Shown: piece by piece, positions 11,384 to 22,616 of the stretch
How the letters are laid out: every line of letters starts with the position of its first letter
Numbering within the stretch: position 1 is the stretch's first letter
From: Massospora cicadina
Taxonomy: Eukaryota > Entomophthoromycota > Entomophthoromycetes > Entomophthorales > Entomophthoraceae
DNA: 64,000 nt
Direction of reading: 5' to 3'
Assembly: GCA_022478985.1 (NCBI GenBank)
Contig: JAKSZP010002698.1
Span: forward strand, 62,001 to 126,000
Notes under the pieces: model-generated
Seen by the model: the letters and a program-made list of their open reading frames with translations, nothing else
The model's database searches: none
What the model was told of the DNA's origin: nothing
Translations under genes and position numbers: made by a program

Positions 11384-12535
11384 TGTAAGTCTGGGGGAGC
11401 GTCCCCTCTGCTTGGACTGGGTGGCATCCTGTTACCTAAAAAAAGGGTCCAAGAAGGGCAGCTGTCCCTCTCATCTCACAGGGTGACCTCGCCCATATTG
11501 TAGATGAACGATGGGTAACAGCTCTCTTTGAAGATCATTCCACTCGTCTCCACATTAACTTCAGCCAAATTAGTATAGCAAATTGTGGGAATTTGTGCTG
11601 AGATATCTGAAAATTGGCATCCCCATGGGGAAAAGGGTCCACATGAAGTCAATGGCAATAAGCCTTTGACATCAAGGCTCAAGAACCCCAAACCCTCAGC
11701 AACAAAAACTTACAGGTGCATAATTTCAGATATTGAAGTGTCAAGTGTCAAATTGTCAGCAAAACTCGCCAATAGCATTGGGCCATTGCAAAATGCAGCC
11801 CACAGTATGAAACCTCCCTGGACACATCAAATCTTTGATATTTCCCGCTTGGATGAATGGATGCCAGAGTGACCAGGTGTGGTAGATTGGGTGCCCCAAA
11901 CCCGTTCCCAGCTTCTTGGGACCGCCACTATGTGGGGTGGCCTTGGGAGGTTCCTGCTGCCCGTCAGGCAAGATGCCATTGTTCCAGTCACTGAAACTGA
12001 ATAAGATTTGCCATTTAGGTTTCTGTGGATGAACTGACAGCGACTTGGCCCACTACCAATAATTTTAAAGTCAGTTCTAATTTAATTCGTTTCTTTCCCT
12101 CTCCACTCAAAATTTTCTTGATTAGGTCAAATCTCAAGGACCCCAATTTCACGTTTTCCAAGCTATTCCTCAAATTGATCATCTATTTAAACAGTCATAA
12201 CACAATGTGAAAATTGACAGTTGATATATAAGTTTAAATTTAATAAAAATTTTATACCCCAAATTCAATTTTTCTCCTATGATAAAATTAAACCTTCCAT
12301 TCCAATCTCATTTTTACCAGCACCCAAACCCGTGGTCCCTGGGCCATGTCGGCCTGGTTTGTTGCCAGGTTGCTATTTTTTATCACGGTCTATTGGCGCA
12401 CGCTGGTAAAGTCTCTCAAAGCACAATCTAACGTTGTACAAGCAGTAGCGCCTTTGGCATTTGGGCTTGCCATTTGGGTGTTTTTACATCCAGACTGGCA
12501 GGACAGTCTAAACTTTACCTGCCGCTATCATGACA
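11384..12535 (+). repeat. Solo B-type LTR nested in a C-type LTR
   Basis: The 1152-bp unit begins TGTAAGTCTGGGGGAGC and ends ATCATGACA. It matches the 3' LTR of element F (27479-28635, minus) and the solo LTR at 53729-54888. The five bases before it (GTCTC) and after it (GTCCC) differ by one base, consistent with a decayed 5-bp target duplication. No internal region is present, so a whole element was probably lost by LTR-LTR recombination. Confidence 0.8.
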
Positions 12536-12833
12536 GTCCCTTAGCAAATTGACAATAGCCTACCTACCCCAATTTTCTTATAACCATTTTTACTTGCCCA
12601 ATATCTTTGTTAGTGGTCACCTTTAATAAAATCATAACATATTTGTATTTTCAAAAAAGTTTTTAATGTAATTTTTCTGAAGACCTCCTTACATAGGTCT
12701 CAAATTGTATAGGTGTTGATAACTTCAGTGGTGTCCTATTCCTTCTTATGGTATTGGTTTATTATCACATTGTTTGGGTGAGTATCCCTATCCACTCTCT
12801 GGGAGAAGGAGAATTATAGACACTCTCCTGACA
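12536..12833 (+). repeat. C-type LTR relic, right part
   Basis: It ends GAATTATAGACACTCTCCTGACA, matching the C LTR terminus at 17457-17480 and 22592-22616. The middle matches C LTRs only weakly, so internal deletions are likely. Confidence 0.55.
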
Positions 12834-14033
12834 GCCAACAAATCTCTGCCAAGTGGGCCATCTGAGGCAGCTGTGCAATTCTAGTGATTGCAACCCGCAA
12901 TTTGAGTGGGTTTATGCCCTTTAAGTTGGTAACTTACCAAAATAGCTGTTTGATTGAAAAAACTCACTTTTGGCATGAGGTTAGTTTTGCTGGCATATAA
13001 AATTAAATAAATTCAAACCCCAAGCGTTACAGAAGTGTGCTGGATTAACTCTCTCTTATAACCTCAAATACAAAAAATTGGCTAGGTGGTTTTTATCAAA
13101 CAGTAATTTTACCCATGTATCTGAGGGATGAACTCGCAGCTTTTTTATATTTAAGGATGATAGGTAGATGCATGAAAGCATGACACAGAAAATTAACTCT
13201 TTCTAAGGAAGCAAATGTTTTAGGGTGTGCACTCTAACTTTGAGAAATTGGGTTCAGAGAACCAGCACTAAGAACTTTAATTTTAAGAGTGAGGATCAGC
13301 TACCATAATCCCACCCTCAGATAGTAAATGCAAAGGTAAAGTAATCAGCTATTGTTAAATTTCATTAAGATTAAACTGGTATCAAAGCTTTACTTGAACA
13401 AACTTAAATAAATTAACTTTGATATACAATGTCCAAATTCATTGGGTAATCTAGAACTGATTGGTGAATTCAGTAGGGATGTTCATTACTGAACATTGTA
13501 TCCTATCTCATCTATATGAGGAGATAAACGTACTAAGCACTGTCTTATAAAAGTAAGGTTTGAAAATTTAAGAACAAATAAATGGATGATCTTTAACTTT
13601 TTTACTATAATTCCCAAAAAGATGTCATTAACTTCTTGAAGAAAATGTAAAAACTGATCCTATGGGCACAAAAGTCCTAACTTAAAAAGTATAAATTCTA
13701 AAATACCACTATCAGCTCTTGGTTAGGTTAGAACTAAGAAACTTTCTAAACTTATAAGTTATAGCTTTAGGAAGTATTAATGATATTAAGGAATAAGAAT
13801 TAGTCTATTAATAAAGGTTGGGAAAGGAAGTTATAAGCATATATGCTTTAATATAAGTCCTATGAGTATTTTTAGACTATAGTTAGGTTTAAATAAAAGC
13901 TTAAGGGATATGTTAGTATAGGTGTTAATAATGTTAGGAGCAATATACCTTTAAATATACCTATAATTAGCTCTAGATTAAGGCTAGAAATTGGGACTTG
14001 TATTGGATTTTTGTAAGGCTATCTTAGATAAGG
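12834..14033. other. AT-rich sequence without recognisable genes
   Basis: About 1.2 kb of strongly AT-rich DNA with stops in all frames. No RNA gene or transposon terminus was recognised. Its right end may belong to the dispersed repeat that is clear from 14034. Confidence 0.5.
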
Positions 14034-14700
14034 GTTTCTGATATTATAAGCATATAATAAGAAATGGAAGGGCAATGCTTATATAGAAGATGAGCATAAA
14101 TATAGAAAAATTATATCATCAGTGATATTAGATATTAAGCATATAAATGATAGTAGGTAAAAGCATATTATATAAGCAGTTTATACTAACCTCAACATAC
14201 TTATAAAGATAGAACATAATTAGCTTCCTATAAATTTAAATAGTTTAAATTACTAGTGTGGAACTATTTATTGCATGCAAAGCTGCAGGAAGCAGTTGGT
14301 AAGCTTATAGGCTTTAGATTTTTACATCAAATCTGAAAATGATATTCAGATTAAAAGGGAAAAAATCTAAATCAAGCTTATTTTATCATAAATATAGGAA
14401 TTCATAGTTTATCCAACTTTTTATAATTTATGTTTTATGTTCGTTAAGGAGCTGATGATGCTCTTTGGTTTTTTTTACAGATTATAATACTAAAAAATAT
14501 ACTAATTTTTCTCTCAAAGGCTCCACTTTCTTAGTAAAATTTTTGTTGGCATAATAAAGTATCTGTCTTTTTAAGTAGGAGTAATCAGAAAGAAAAGGGA
14601 CGTATTCTACCATTACTATACAATATGTTACTTTCAATATTGCTTTTCTTCATATAAAAAATATGGCAAACCTGTAGTAAAATTTATAAATTTTAAATTG
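14034..14700 (+). repeat. Dispersed repeat X, copy 1
   Basis: About 670 bp align in the same orientation with 22617-23290. Shared blocks include CAACATACTTATAAAGATAG, ATTTATTGCATGCAAAGCTG and TTTTTACATCAAATCT. No coding capacity was recognised. Both copies are followed within ~300 bp by the same minisatellite, so repeat and minisatellite may form one larger unit. Confidence 0.75.
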
Positions 14701-15009
14701 GATTATTTAAAGTAACTTATAAAAATGAGGAGGTTCTTAATTTAACCAGTATATTTTTTCTGTTTGTTCACACATACTCCAAAACTACTGAGCCATAATT
14801 GAATAAACTTTATATGAAAAAGGATGATCCCATGGTGGTTCCATTCCAATTTAGAAAATATTGGTCCAGTATATGACTATAAAACTAGGGTTTCTAGATT
14901 TTTATATATAGAGATAGAGATATGCTCAGTATGCCACCTTGAACACGCTCTAATTTTTTTTGATTTTATGTTATAAATAACTAATGAAACAGCTAAATCT
15001 AATTGACTT

Positions 15010-15450
15010 ATAGATTTAGCCAAAACCCGCCACCCACTCAGTTAAAACCAAATTGGCCAATTCAATAGACTAAAACCTGTCAACCACTCAGTTAAAACCA
15101 ATTGGCTTATTGAATCAACTAAAACCCACCAACCACTCAACCAAAATTAATTGAACCTATCAAATCAACTAAATCACCAACCACTTAGACCAAACTGATA
15201 GAATCTATCAAATAGACCAAAAACCACAAACCATATGACCAAAACCAATTGAAACTATTGAATCATAAAAAACTACCTGCACTTTACCAAAAAAATTGAA
15301 CTTATTAATCAGCCAAAAACCACTTGTCCAAAAAATGAACATATCAAATCAGCTGTTCACTAGCCACTTGACTAAAAAATAATTAAATTTATCAAAAAAA
15401 CCACCAACTATTTGACTAAATCAATTGAATCTATTAAATCAACTGAATAC
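15010..15450 (+). repeat. Minisatellite, ~48-bp degenerate unit, about nine copies
   Basis: The phrase CCACTCA/CCACTT recurs at about 15034, 15084, 15133, 15181, 15231, 15279, 15320, 15364 and 15404, mostly 48-50 bp apart and nearer 40 bp at the right end. A typical unit runs ACCACTCA-(A/G)-YYAAAACCAATTG-AATCTATCAAATCAACTAAA. Copies have diverged strongly. The unit resembles the tandem array at 23586-23840. Confidence 0.8.
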
Positions 15451-15721
15451 TGACTAATACACAATCTGATACTGATGCAGAAATGACATAATTTTTTGGG
15501 GAAAAAAGAACTAATCTGAAAAATACACTAAAAAGTATAAAATCAAAAAAACACTAAAAAGTATAAAACAATTGATAAAAAACCTACTAAAAGGATGAAA
15601 TAATCATTAATAAAAAGTATAATTAATTACATCAATGAATCCCCCCTCAGGTGGGACCATCTAGTACTAAAAAAAGTATAAATAATTGATAAAACCCTTT
15701 TTGAAGTTGGCACCATAGTAT

Positions 15722-15978
15722 AAACTGACTTATAGAATTTTACTCACAAATACAAATTAGAGGTTATATTGGATTAGGTCCAAGTATAAAATGTAAGCAA
15801 CTAAGAACACATAGTGCTGAGTATATATAGGGTCATTTTTGCCTAAAAATTTGTTTAGGAGACTTCTTGAGACACAAATATATGTTCTTTTATGGTAAAT
15901 ATACCATATCAGTGATTCAGTGGTATATGCCTCACATGGGGCTCTAGTATTTGTGAGCAAAAATTTATAAGTCAGTTT
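15722..15978. mobile_element. Candidate MITE with 32-bp terminal inverted repeats
   Basis: AAACTGACTTATAG...CTCACAAATAC at 15722-15753 is the imperfect reverse complement of 15947-15978, giving ~32-bp inverted ends around a ~257-bp unit with no coding capacity. This is the architecture of a miniature inverted-repeat transposable element. No clear target duplication was found, so the superfamily is unknown. The right end lies only 4 bp from a B-type LTR start. Confidence 0.65.
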
Positions 15979-15982
15979 GAAA

Positions 15983-16589
15983 TTTTAGTCTGGGGGAGCA
16001 CCCCTTCCACTTGGACCGGGTGGCGTTCACTTTCCTATCCAAAAAAGGTCCAAGAAAGCCATCTTCCCCTCTTGTCTCCAAGGCAACCTCACCCATGTGG
16101 TGGACAAGCGGTGGGTCACAGCTTACCCTTTAAGTATCCCACCACCTATCCCAGTATTAACTTTAGACAAACTGGTACTGCCAATTAAGGGAGAATTGCA
16201 TTGAATTACCAGATAATTGGCATCCACATGGGGTTAAAGGGTAAAATGTGGTCAACAGCAACAAGCCTTTGGCATCAAGGCCTGACAGCACCAAACCATT
16301 GGCAACAAATCCTGACAGCCATGTACCTTTGGTGGAAAAAGTGGTTATCAAACAATAGTAAATTTTGTTAATGGCATCAGGTCATTAGTATAAAGTAGCC
16401 TTTAACACTGAATCCTCCCTGATAAAATTGAAAGCTTCATCTGGCAAATCCCCCTGGTCAAAAGGACACCAGTGTGACTGAGTGCAGGTGGGTTGGGCAT
16501 CCCAAATCCGTTCCTGATCTCTTGAGACTTCCCCTATGTGGGGATGGCCTTGGGAGGCTCCTGTTGCCCTTTGGCAAAATTCTGTTGCT
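15983..16589 (+). repeat. Truncated B-type LTR
   Basis: From AGTCTGGGGGAGC onwards this sequence matches 11384-12535, including the block CCTATGTGGGGATGGCCTTGGGAGG near 16530. It stops abruptly at the left LTR of element C. The expected remaining ~550 bp are not found to the right of element C, so a deletion or rearrangement accompanied that junction. Confidence 0.75.
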
Positions 16590-17480
16590 TGTCATGTTTA
16601 CATGACCTTATTGAGGGCACTAACATCAAAAACAAGGCTGGGAGGCAGGAGGTCCAAAAGGTCAAATTGCAGGACCTTCCTGATCTTAAGCACACCTTAG
16701 ATCAACGCTGGGTACAGACTAGGTATGCCCAGGTTGTTACAAGTGAGATGCCTAAAGCCCAGCCCCCTGTTTTGGATCTAGCGATAAAACAAACAAGTTT
16801 AAATTAAACATGATGGCTTGATTCAGTTAATTGGGGAGTGGGGGTTTGAACCCCATTCTATTTATAAAATTGTGAGCTCAGGTCAAGTTTAACTTCAGTT
16901 GATCACTCGAGTAAGGTCAGTTTTGTGGTATGTGACCCTTCTAGATGAAAGCTGTGCCTATTGGTGCACCAAGGCTTGTTACCACTTTTGTCAAACCATA
17001 ATTTCTCCAAGTTAGCTTAATTATGTTTGCTTGAGACCAACGTTTCTTGTTGGTCATCTCCCTAATAAACCCCATAGTCCTTTTACGTTTTTTCCATATG
17101 TTGACTTGGGTAAACCTGTGTGTGTACCTCTTTGAGGAGGTCTTACATTGTGTTAGCCAATTTATTTTGTTTAAAATTATCACAGCCTCAGGTACACCAC
17201 TGGGCCTACCAGGTTCCATCCAAACCTGGTCACCCGTGCACTCTACCCTGTACCATACTCAGTTATGAACTTCCCTTTGGGGCACAGCCAAAATTTAAAA
17301 ATTGCTTGATTTATTTTTACTCTTACTGTGCTCAACACCCTCACCTTAAATCCCTCTAACTCAAGCACCCTCTTCTGTGCTCTCCTTTTTATAATGATGA
17401 CAACTAGTTCCCTTGCATTGTTCCTGTGCACTGAGCACCACCATGCTGGGATTTGGAGAGTTATAGATACTCTCATGACA
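16590..17480 (+). repeat. Element C 5' LTR
   Basis: The 891-bp unit starts TGTCATGTTTACATGACC and ends with the imperfect palindrome GAGAGTTATAGATACTCTC plus ATGACA. It aligns throughout with 21720-22616. No match to the TGGTGCTCACTACAGGG primer site follows, so this family uses another primer or the site has decayed. Confidence 0.88.
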
Positions 17481-18269
17481 TTAGATGACCAACCTCTTAT
17501 CTTTATGTGCACAAACTTTTCCATGTGGGACTTTCACAAAGTGCACACGGTGTGCACCAGCTGATGGCCACAGCTGCGGTGAGGCTCACCATTGCTTTTT
17601 CATTTTTCCAAAGGTTGGAGCATTCTGGCATTATTCTCACTATCTCCAACTGGAAAGTACTCACCCTTCTTGCCTGTACCTGGTGGATATGGATGCTTTG
17701 CAATCTGAGAGTCATGATTCCCCAACTTTCCGCCAAATTTAATAAAGTTTAACACCAAAAAATCGTTTTTTGGCACCACATTCAGATGTTTCAGGTGGGA
17801 TCATCAACAAAGGGCTTGGTGGTGTTGGCCTTACATAACGTTGTACAACCCATCATCAAAATAAACATAGATTTATTCGTGGCCCAAAAATTATTTTATA
17901 ATGACATTTTCATATACACTATTGAGCCATGTCTCTTCCCATATGGCTCAGATATGGAACCTATTTCAGTGTATCAGATCACCCCAGAGAACCCATGCTT
18001 GACCACAACCATGATCTGTGTAACCCAGGAGGTGAATAGGATGTTACAACTACAATAAAACGTTTATGCAATTGTTGAAGATATGGTGGGATATGTGGCC
18101 TCAGTAGTAAGAGTGGCCATTTGCCTTCTCCATTCTTTGATGCAGAAACGTATCCTGGGGTATGCTAAACCCTCAAGAAGAGTTTGGAGGTGAAGTTTTG
18201 GCGTTTTCTGCTATAAATAAAGACCATTTGGGTTATTTTTTATTGAATGCTACCCTTTTTCCCCTTTAG
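17481..18269 (+). pseudogene. Element C leader and gag region, unrecognisable
   Basis: This lies between the 5' LTR and the protease, where gag is expected. Short open frames (for example 17786-18058, 90 residues) occur but no capsid or zinc-knuckle motif was recognised. The region is shorter than usual for gag, so part may be deleted. Confidence 0.45.
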
Positions 18270-18780
18270 TAAAAATCAGCACTACTTTTTGGTGAATACT
18301 GGCTCCTCTGAGAATTTTATTAACCAAGACCTAGCCGACTACCTTGAGCTGAGTTACTTGTGAGGTGGTATGGTTAGAGGAGGGGCTTCTCAAGGTATTC
18401 CCACGCTGAAAATATTGAAGTTAGTGGAATATCAAGTTGACACCTATCATTTGTCAGACCGTTTCCAAGCAATCAAAAACCTTTTATACCACATTATTTT
18501 AAGAGTGTAGTGGTGGCGAAAGTTTGATGTCAGGATTAACTTGAAAGAAAATACCCTATCCTTAACTTTGAATAATGGTCATGAGTTGGTTGTTCCTTTG
18601 GCTGAAGCCAACTTTCAGGGCGATTTTCCCCACTGGACCAATATTCACACTTTCAGTTTTTCCCCATTGCTGAAGCCCTCTGTGAAGGTTTCCCTACCTT
18701 CCTGTTTGGAGGGGTTGGAATCTTCATTTGATGCGGCTTCAGCCAATGCGCTACCAGATCATTAAGAGTTTGATTGTGAG
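18270..18780 (+). pseudogene. Element C protease remnant
   Basis: At about 18281-18345 the frame reads HYFLVNTGSSENFINQDL. Element D has LVDTGASENF at the same place, so the catalytic aspartate has become asparagine here. The frame at 18541-18765 continues the domain and the linker to RT. A stop at 18361 and a frameshift separate the two parts. Confidence 0.75.
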
Positions 18781-19560
18781 TTCAAGCTCACCATTGATTT
18801 GGTGCATATATCTTCCCCAATTTATCAGTTGACGGTATTGGAGGAAACAGCCTTAGATGTGTGGGTTAAGGAGCAATTAGCCAAAGGTGCTATTTTTTAG
18901 TGAACCTCCCCTGTATGTTCCCTACTTCTCTTTGTTGAGAAGGCTGATGGTACCTTACACCCCTGCGTAGATTATGGGAATCTCAATAACGTTGCTGTAC
19001 CAGACTTACATCCCATCCCCTTGGACTCTCATATTGCACGCTATGTGGAGAAGGTGAGAGTTCTCTCCAAGATGGATTTTTTAAACTCGTAAAATCAGAT
19101 CTGTATCAAGAAGGGCCAGGAGTAGTTGACCACATTTTGGACCAGAAAAGGAATCTTCAATTTCAGGTTATGCCCTTTGGGCTTACAAATGCCCCTGCTA
19201 TCTTTCAACGTCATATTGATGCGGCTTTGGGGACCTGCTGGGGGTATGCGCGGTAGCTTACATGGATAATATTTTAATATTTAACCCTGACAATGAGTTC
19301 CATAAAGTACACCTTTGGCTGGTGGTGGAGCGTTTGAGGGCTGCAACCTTACGCTGAATTCAGTAAGTGTGAGCTATTTAAGTCCCAGGTCGCCTTCCTG
19401 GGCAACGTTGTGTTTGACCATGGGCACATGATAACTCCAGAATATGAGAAGGTGATTTGTGAGTGACCCATTCCAACTTTAGTTAAGGAATTGAGGAAAT
19501 ATTTGAGGACGTGTATGTTCTTCAAGAAGTTCACACCAAACCTTTCTGAGGTTGCAGCGC
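18781..19560 (+). pseudogene. Element C reverse transcriptase remnant
   Basis: Motifs LHPCVDYGNLNN (~18956), DLHPIPLDS and MPFGLTNAPAIFQRHIDAAL (~19167) are readable across several frames. The catalytic box at 19259-19270 reads YMDN, losing the second aspartate through one G-to-A change. Stops at 19093 and elsewhere confirm inactivity. Confidence 0.85.
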
Positions 19561-20185
19561 CTTTTTATAAGGCAAGTGGGGAAAATTACTTTAGTGGTCC
19601 CCATTTTTGAGGATGCCTTCCAAGCAGTAAAGTGTACGTTGCTGTTCACTTCAGTTATTCACCATTTCAACCTAATAAAGAGTTTATTGTTGCTTCAGAT
19701 GCCTCCAACCTCACCATAGCGGCAGCCCTATTACATGTAGGTGAAGATAGAATAGAGCATCCAGTGGATATTTTTTTAGGAAGATGTCTCTACCAGAGTT
19801 AAGCTACGCCATATATAATAAAGAGCTATTAGCTGTGGTTGAGGGCTGACCTATTGGCGTTATCACTTGCATGGTTCATCCCAACCCTTCCACATATGTA
19901 CAGATCACCATACCTTACTGTACTACTGCGCACCTCATGTCTTAACCCCACAACAAACCCGCTGGCATGAGACCCTTGCCATTTTGTGTTTTCTTATGAG
20001 TTTACAAATGGCAAGGAGAATGGTATGGCGGATGCTTTGAGCTGTAACCCAGCACTAGCTCCTAATCCAAAGGAGGTGGAGGTGCATAATACCCATTTAA
20101 TGATTCCACCAGGTAAGATTGTGTCTCAACTTTCCTCTACCTTGGCCAATGGGCCAGCGCTCGCTCCTCTAAATAAAGTGGAGTA
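19561..20185 (+). pseudogene. Element C RNase H remnant
   Basis: IVASDASNLTIAAALLHVGED (19685-19747) keeps the first catalytic aspartate. Frameshifts near 19760 and 19840 separate it from SYAIYNKELLAVVE and the YEFTNGKENGMADALS block near 19996-20040, the standard end of gypsy RNase H. Confidence 0.82.
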
Positions 20186-21400
20186 ATATGGTATGTTCAG
20201 AAAGATTGTCCTTTCTCAGCCTTTTTCAGCCAAATATACGATAGTCTTTGAAAAGAGTGCATTTAATCAGGAGGATATTACCAGAGGTTATCACGTAAAG
20301 GATGATATGGTGTGGTTTCAGAGGCAGCTATGGGTTCCTGCTGGACCACTTTGCCTGGAAATCATCTGGGACCATCATTCAGAATTACCATTAGTCATCC
20401 TGGGAAGGCGAAGACACTTAAACTTATCCACTGTACTTACAATTGGAAGGGATTAGCCACTCAGGTAGGCAGATATTGTAAATAGTGCCTAGTCTGCAAC
20501 CAAATCAAACAAATTGCCAGCCTTTAGCAGGGCTGTTGGTACCAGTACAAAAGGCTGATGGGCCTTGGACTTCCCTATCAGTTAATTTTATTGTCAAATT
20601 GCCTGTATTGATGACTATGATGCTATCATGGTGGTGGTGGACTGCTTTACAAAGTTTGTCCACTTTATCCCTTACAGAACCTAAGTCACCACGGCTGAGA
20701 TGGCTAGTCTGTTTGTTACTAATGTGTTCACTCTTTATGGGGTCCCTCAAGAAATTATTAGTGATTGGGGGCCCCAGTTTACCTCTGCCTTTTGGTAAGA
20801 GTTGTGTAAGACTCTGCAAATCCATCCCTGCCATTCAACTTCCTATCATCCCCCAATCAGATGGGCAGACAGAATGAGTGAACCAGTGCCTTGAATAGTT
20901 CTTGTGGCGTTACACTGCCTCAGATCACTCAGATTGGGTTTCCCATCTCCCCATGGCCCAATTTAGTTATAACAACTCACAACATGCAACAATTGGTTGT
21001 TCCCCCTTCTTCACTGACTATGGCTTCAATCCCACCTTCAACATGGAGCCCAGTTCTGGATCCAAGGTGGAAGCGGTGGTGGACTTTGCAAAAATGATCA
21101 AGAAAGTACACCAAGGGATAAGCACAAATTTAGATGTGGCCATGCAGGCTTATAAGGAGCATGTTGATGGTAAGAGATGGGTTGGGCCTGCATACAAGGA
21201 AGGAGATCTCATGATTATAGATGCTAAAAACATCCCAATCAAGCAACTATGCAAAAAAAACTGGTACCAAAGAGGATTGGTCCTTACCACATTGACAGAA
21301 AGGTGGGTCATGCCTCATACCAATTGGATTTTCCCCCAGTTATAAATCTTTTTGGTATTCCGTGAAAGCAAGCTCACACTGTTTGAGGGTCCCCCTCCAG
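20186..21400 (+). pseudogene. Element C integrase remnant
   Basis: A zinc-binding region with H residues near 20370-20395 and CLVCNQIK near 20490 is followed by the core. SVNFIVKLP (~20580) shows the first catalytic aspartate changed to asparagine; element F has SMDFIVELP. DYDAIMVVVDCFTKF follows in another frame (~20610), and the core continues to HLPMAQFSYNNSQHATIGCSP (~20944). The glutamate region is shifted with stops (20876-20900). The open block at 20902-21345 covers the C-terminal core. Confidence 0.82.
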
Positions 21401-21429
21401 AGACTTCTAAAGCTTATCATGTGTTTGGG

Positions 21430-21550
21430 GTGCCATAATGGGAAGTGGAGGAGATTATAGCCTCTTGTCTGATAAGAAGAAGACTCAAGTATCTTGTATC
21501 CTGGAAGGGATTTGACGCAGCGGGGAACAGTTGGGTTCCAGGCATGATTG
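21430..21550 (+). pseudogene. Element C chromodomain remnant
   Basis: WEVEEIIASCLIRRRLKYLV followed by SWKGFDAAGNSWVPG fits a chromodomain at the integrase C-terminus, the mark of chromoviruses, which often target heterochromatin. A stop just before WEVEEI breaks the frame. Confidence 0.82.
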
Positions 21551-21701
21551 TGCCCATGCCCAAGATTTAATTGTAGCATTTCACAACCGTTTCCCTAAGG
21601 ATGCAGAATTGAAGTTTAACTAAGCCATTGCTGCTATAAAGTTGGCCCCAGACCAGAAAAACTTTTCCTTGGCAAATGCTTCTGGAGAGGGGGTTGAGTC
21701 C

Positions 21702-21719
21702 AAAAAGAGGAGAGGGTAA
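21702..21719 (+). promoter_or_regulatory. Polypurine tract of element C
   Basis: AAAAAGAGGAGAGGGTAA lies directly before the 3' LTR. Confidence 0.7.
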
Positions 21720-22616
21720 TGTCATAGTTACATGACCTTATAGAGGGTACCAACAGCAGGGACAAGGCTGGGTGGCAGGAGGTACAGAAGGTGAAACTTT
21801 ATGCCCTTCCTGATCTCAAGAAAACCTTGTATCAACGCTGAGTACAGGCTAGGTATACCCAAGTTGGTACAAGTGATGTGCCTAAAGCCCAGCCCCCTGT
21901 TTTGGCTCTAGGGTTAAAATGAATGAGTTTCAAATTAAATGATAACAGGACACTTCATTTAATTGGGAAATTGGAGTTCAAAATTTATTTCATTTATAAA
22001 ATTGTGAGCTTGGGTTGGGTTCAACTTCAGTTGATTACTCAAGTAAAGTTGATATTAAGGTATATGACTCTTTTGGATAGAAGTGTGCACATATTAGTGC
22101 ACCAAGGCTTGGTACCACTTCTGCCAATCCATAATTTTCCCAAGTTGGCTTAAGTATCTTTGCTCAAGACCAATATTTCTCATTGGTCACCTTCCCTAAT
22201 AACCTCAATAGTCATTTTATAATATTTCCATATGTTGACTTGGGCACACCTGAGCGTGGACCTCTTCAAGAAGGTCCTGTAACATGTTAACTTATTTATT
22301 TTTTAAAGTTTATTACAGCTTCTGGTACACCACTGGGCCTACCTGGTTTCCTCCAAACCCAGTCACCAGTGCACCATACTCCTGTATCAGACTTGGTTAT
22401 GACTTTCCCTCTGGGGCACAGCCAAGTTTGAAGATTTCCCAACTTATTATCACTTTTGCTATGCTCAACACCCTTGCCATAAATCTCTTTAGCTCAAGCA
22501 TTCTTTGCTGGGCTATCTTTATTTTTATAACAATGGCTACTAGTTCCCTTGCATTGGTCCTGTGTATCGAGCACCACCACGCTAGCTTTTGGAGAGTTAT
22601 AGATACTCTCTTGACA
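21720..22616 (+). repeat. Element C 3' LTR
   Basis: The 897-bp copy starts TGTCATAGTTACATGACC and ends GAGAGTTATAGATACTCTC plus TTGACA. It matches the 5' LTR throughout with many substitutions, so the insertion is old. Confidence 0.88.

Larger units (their letters stand above)
16590..22616 (+). mobile_element. Element C: complete, inactive gypsy chromovirus
   Basis: Two ~895-bp LTRs flank a 4.2-kb interior with protease, RT, RNase H, integrase and a chromodomain. All pol domains carry stops or frameshifts and several catalytic residues are lost. The 5-bp flanks (TTGCT and GGTTT) do not match. The left flank is a B LTR while the right flank is dispersed repeat X, so the element probably formed or moved through recombination rather than one clean insertion. 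Confidence 0.9.

Noticed and set aside
15010..15450. Regularly spaced repeats as a CRISPR array
   Set aside because: The repeats are contiguous, diverged minisatellite units without unique spacers, and the sequence is eukaryotic.
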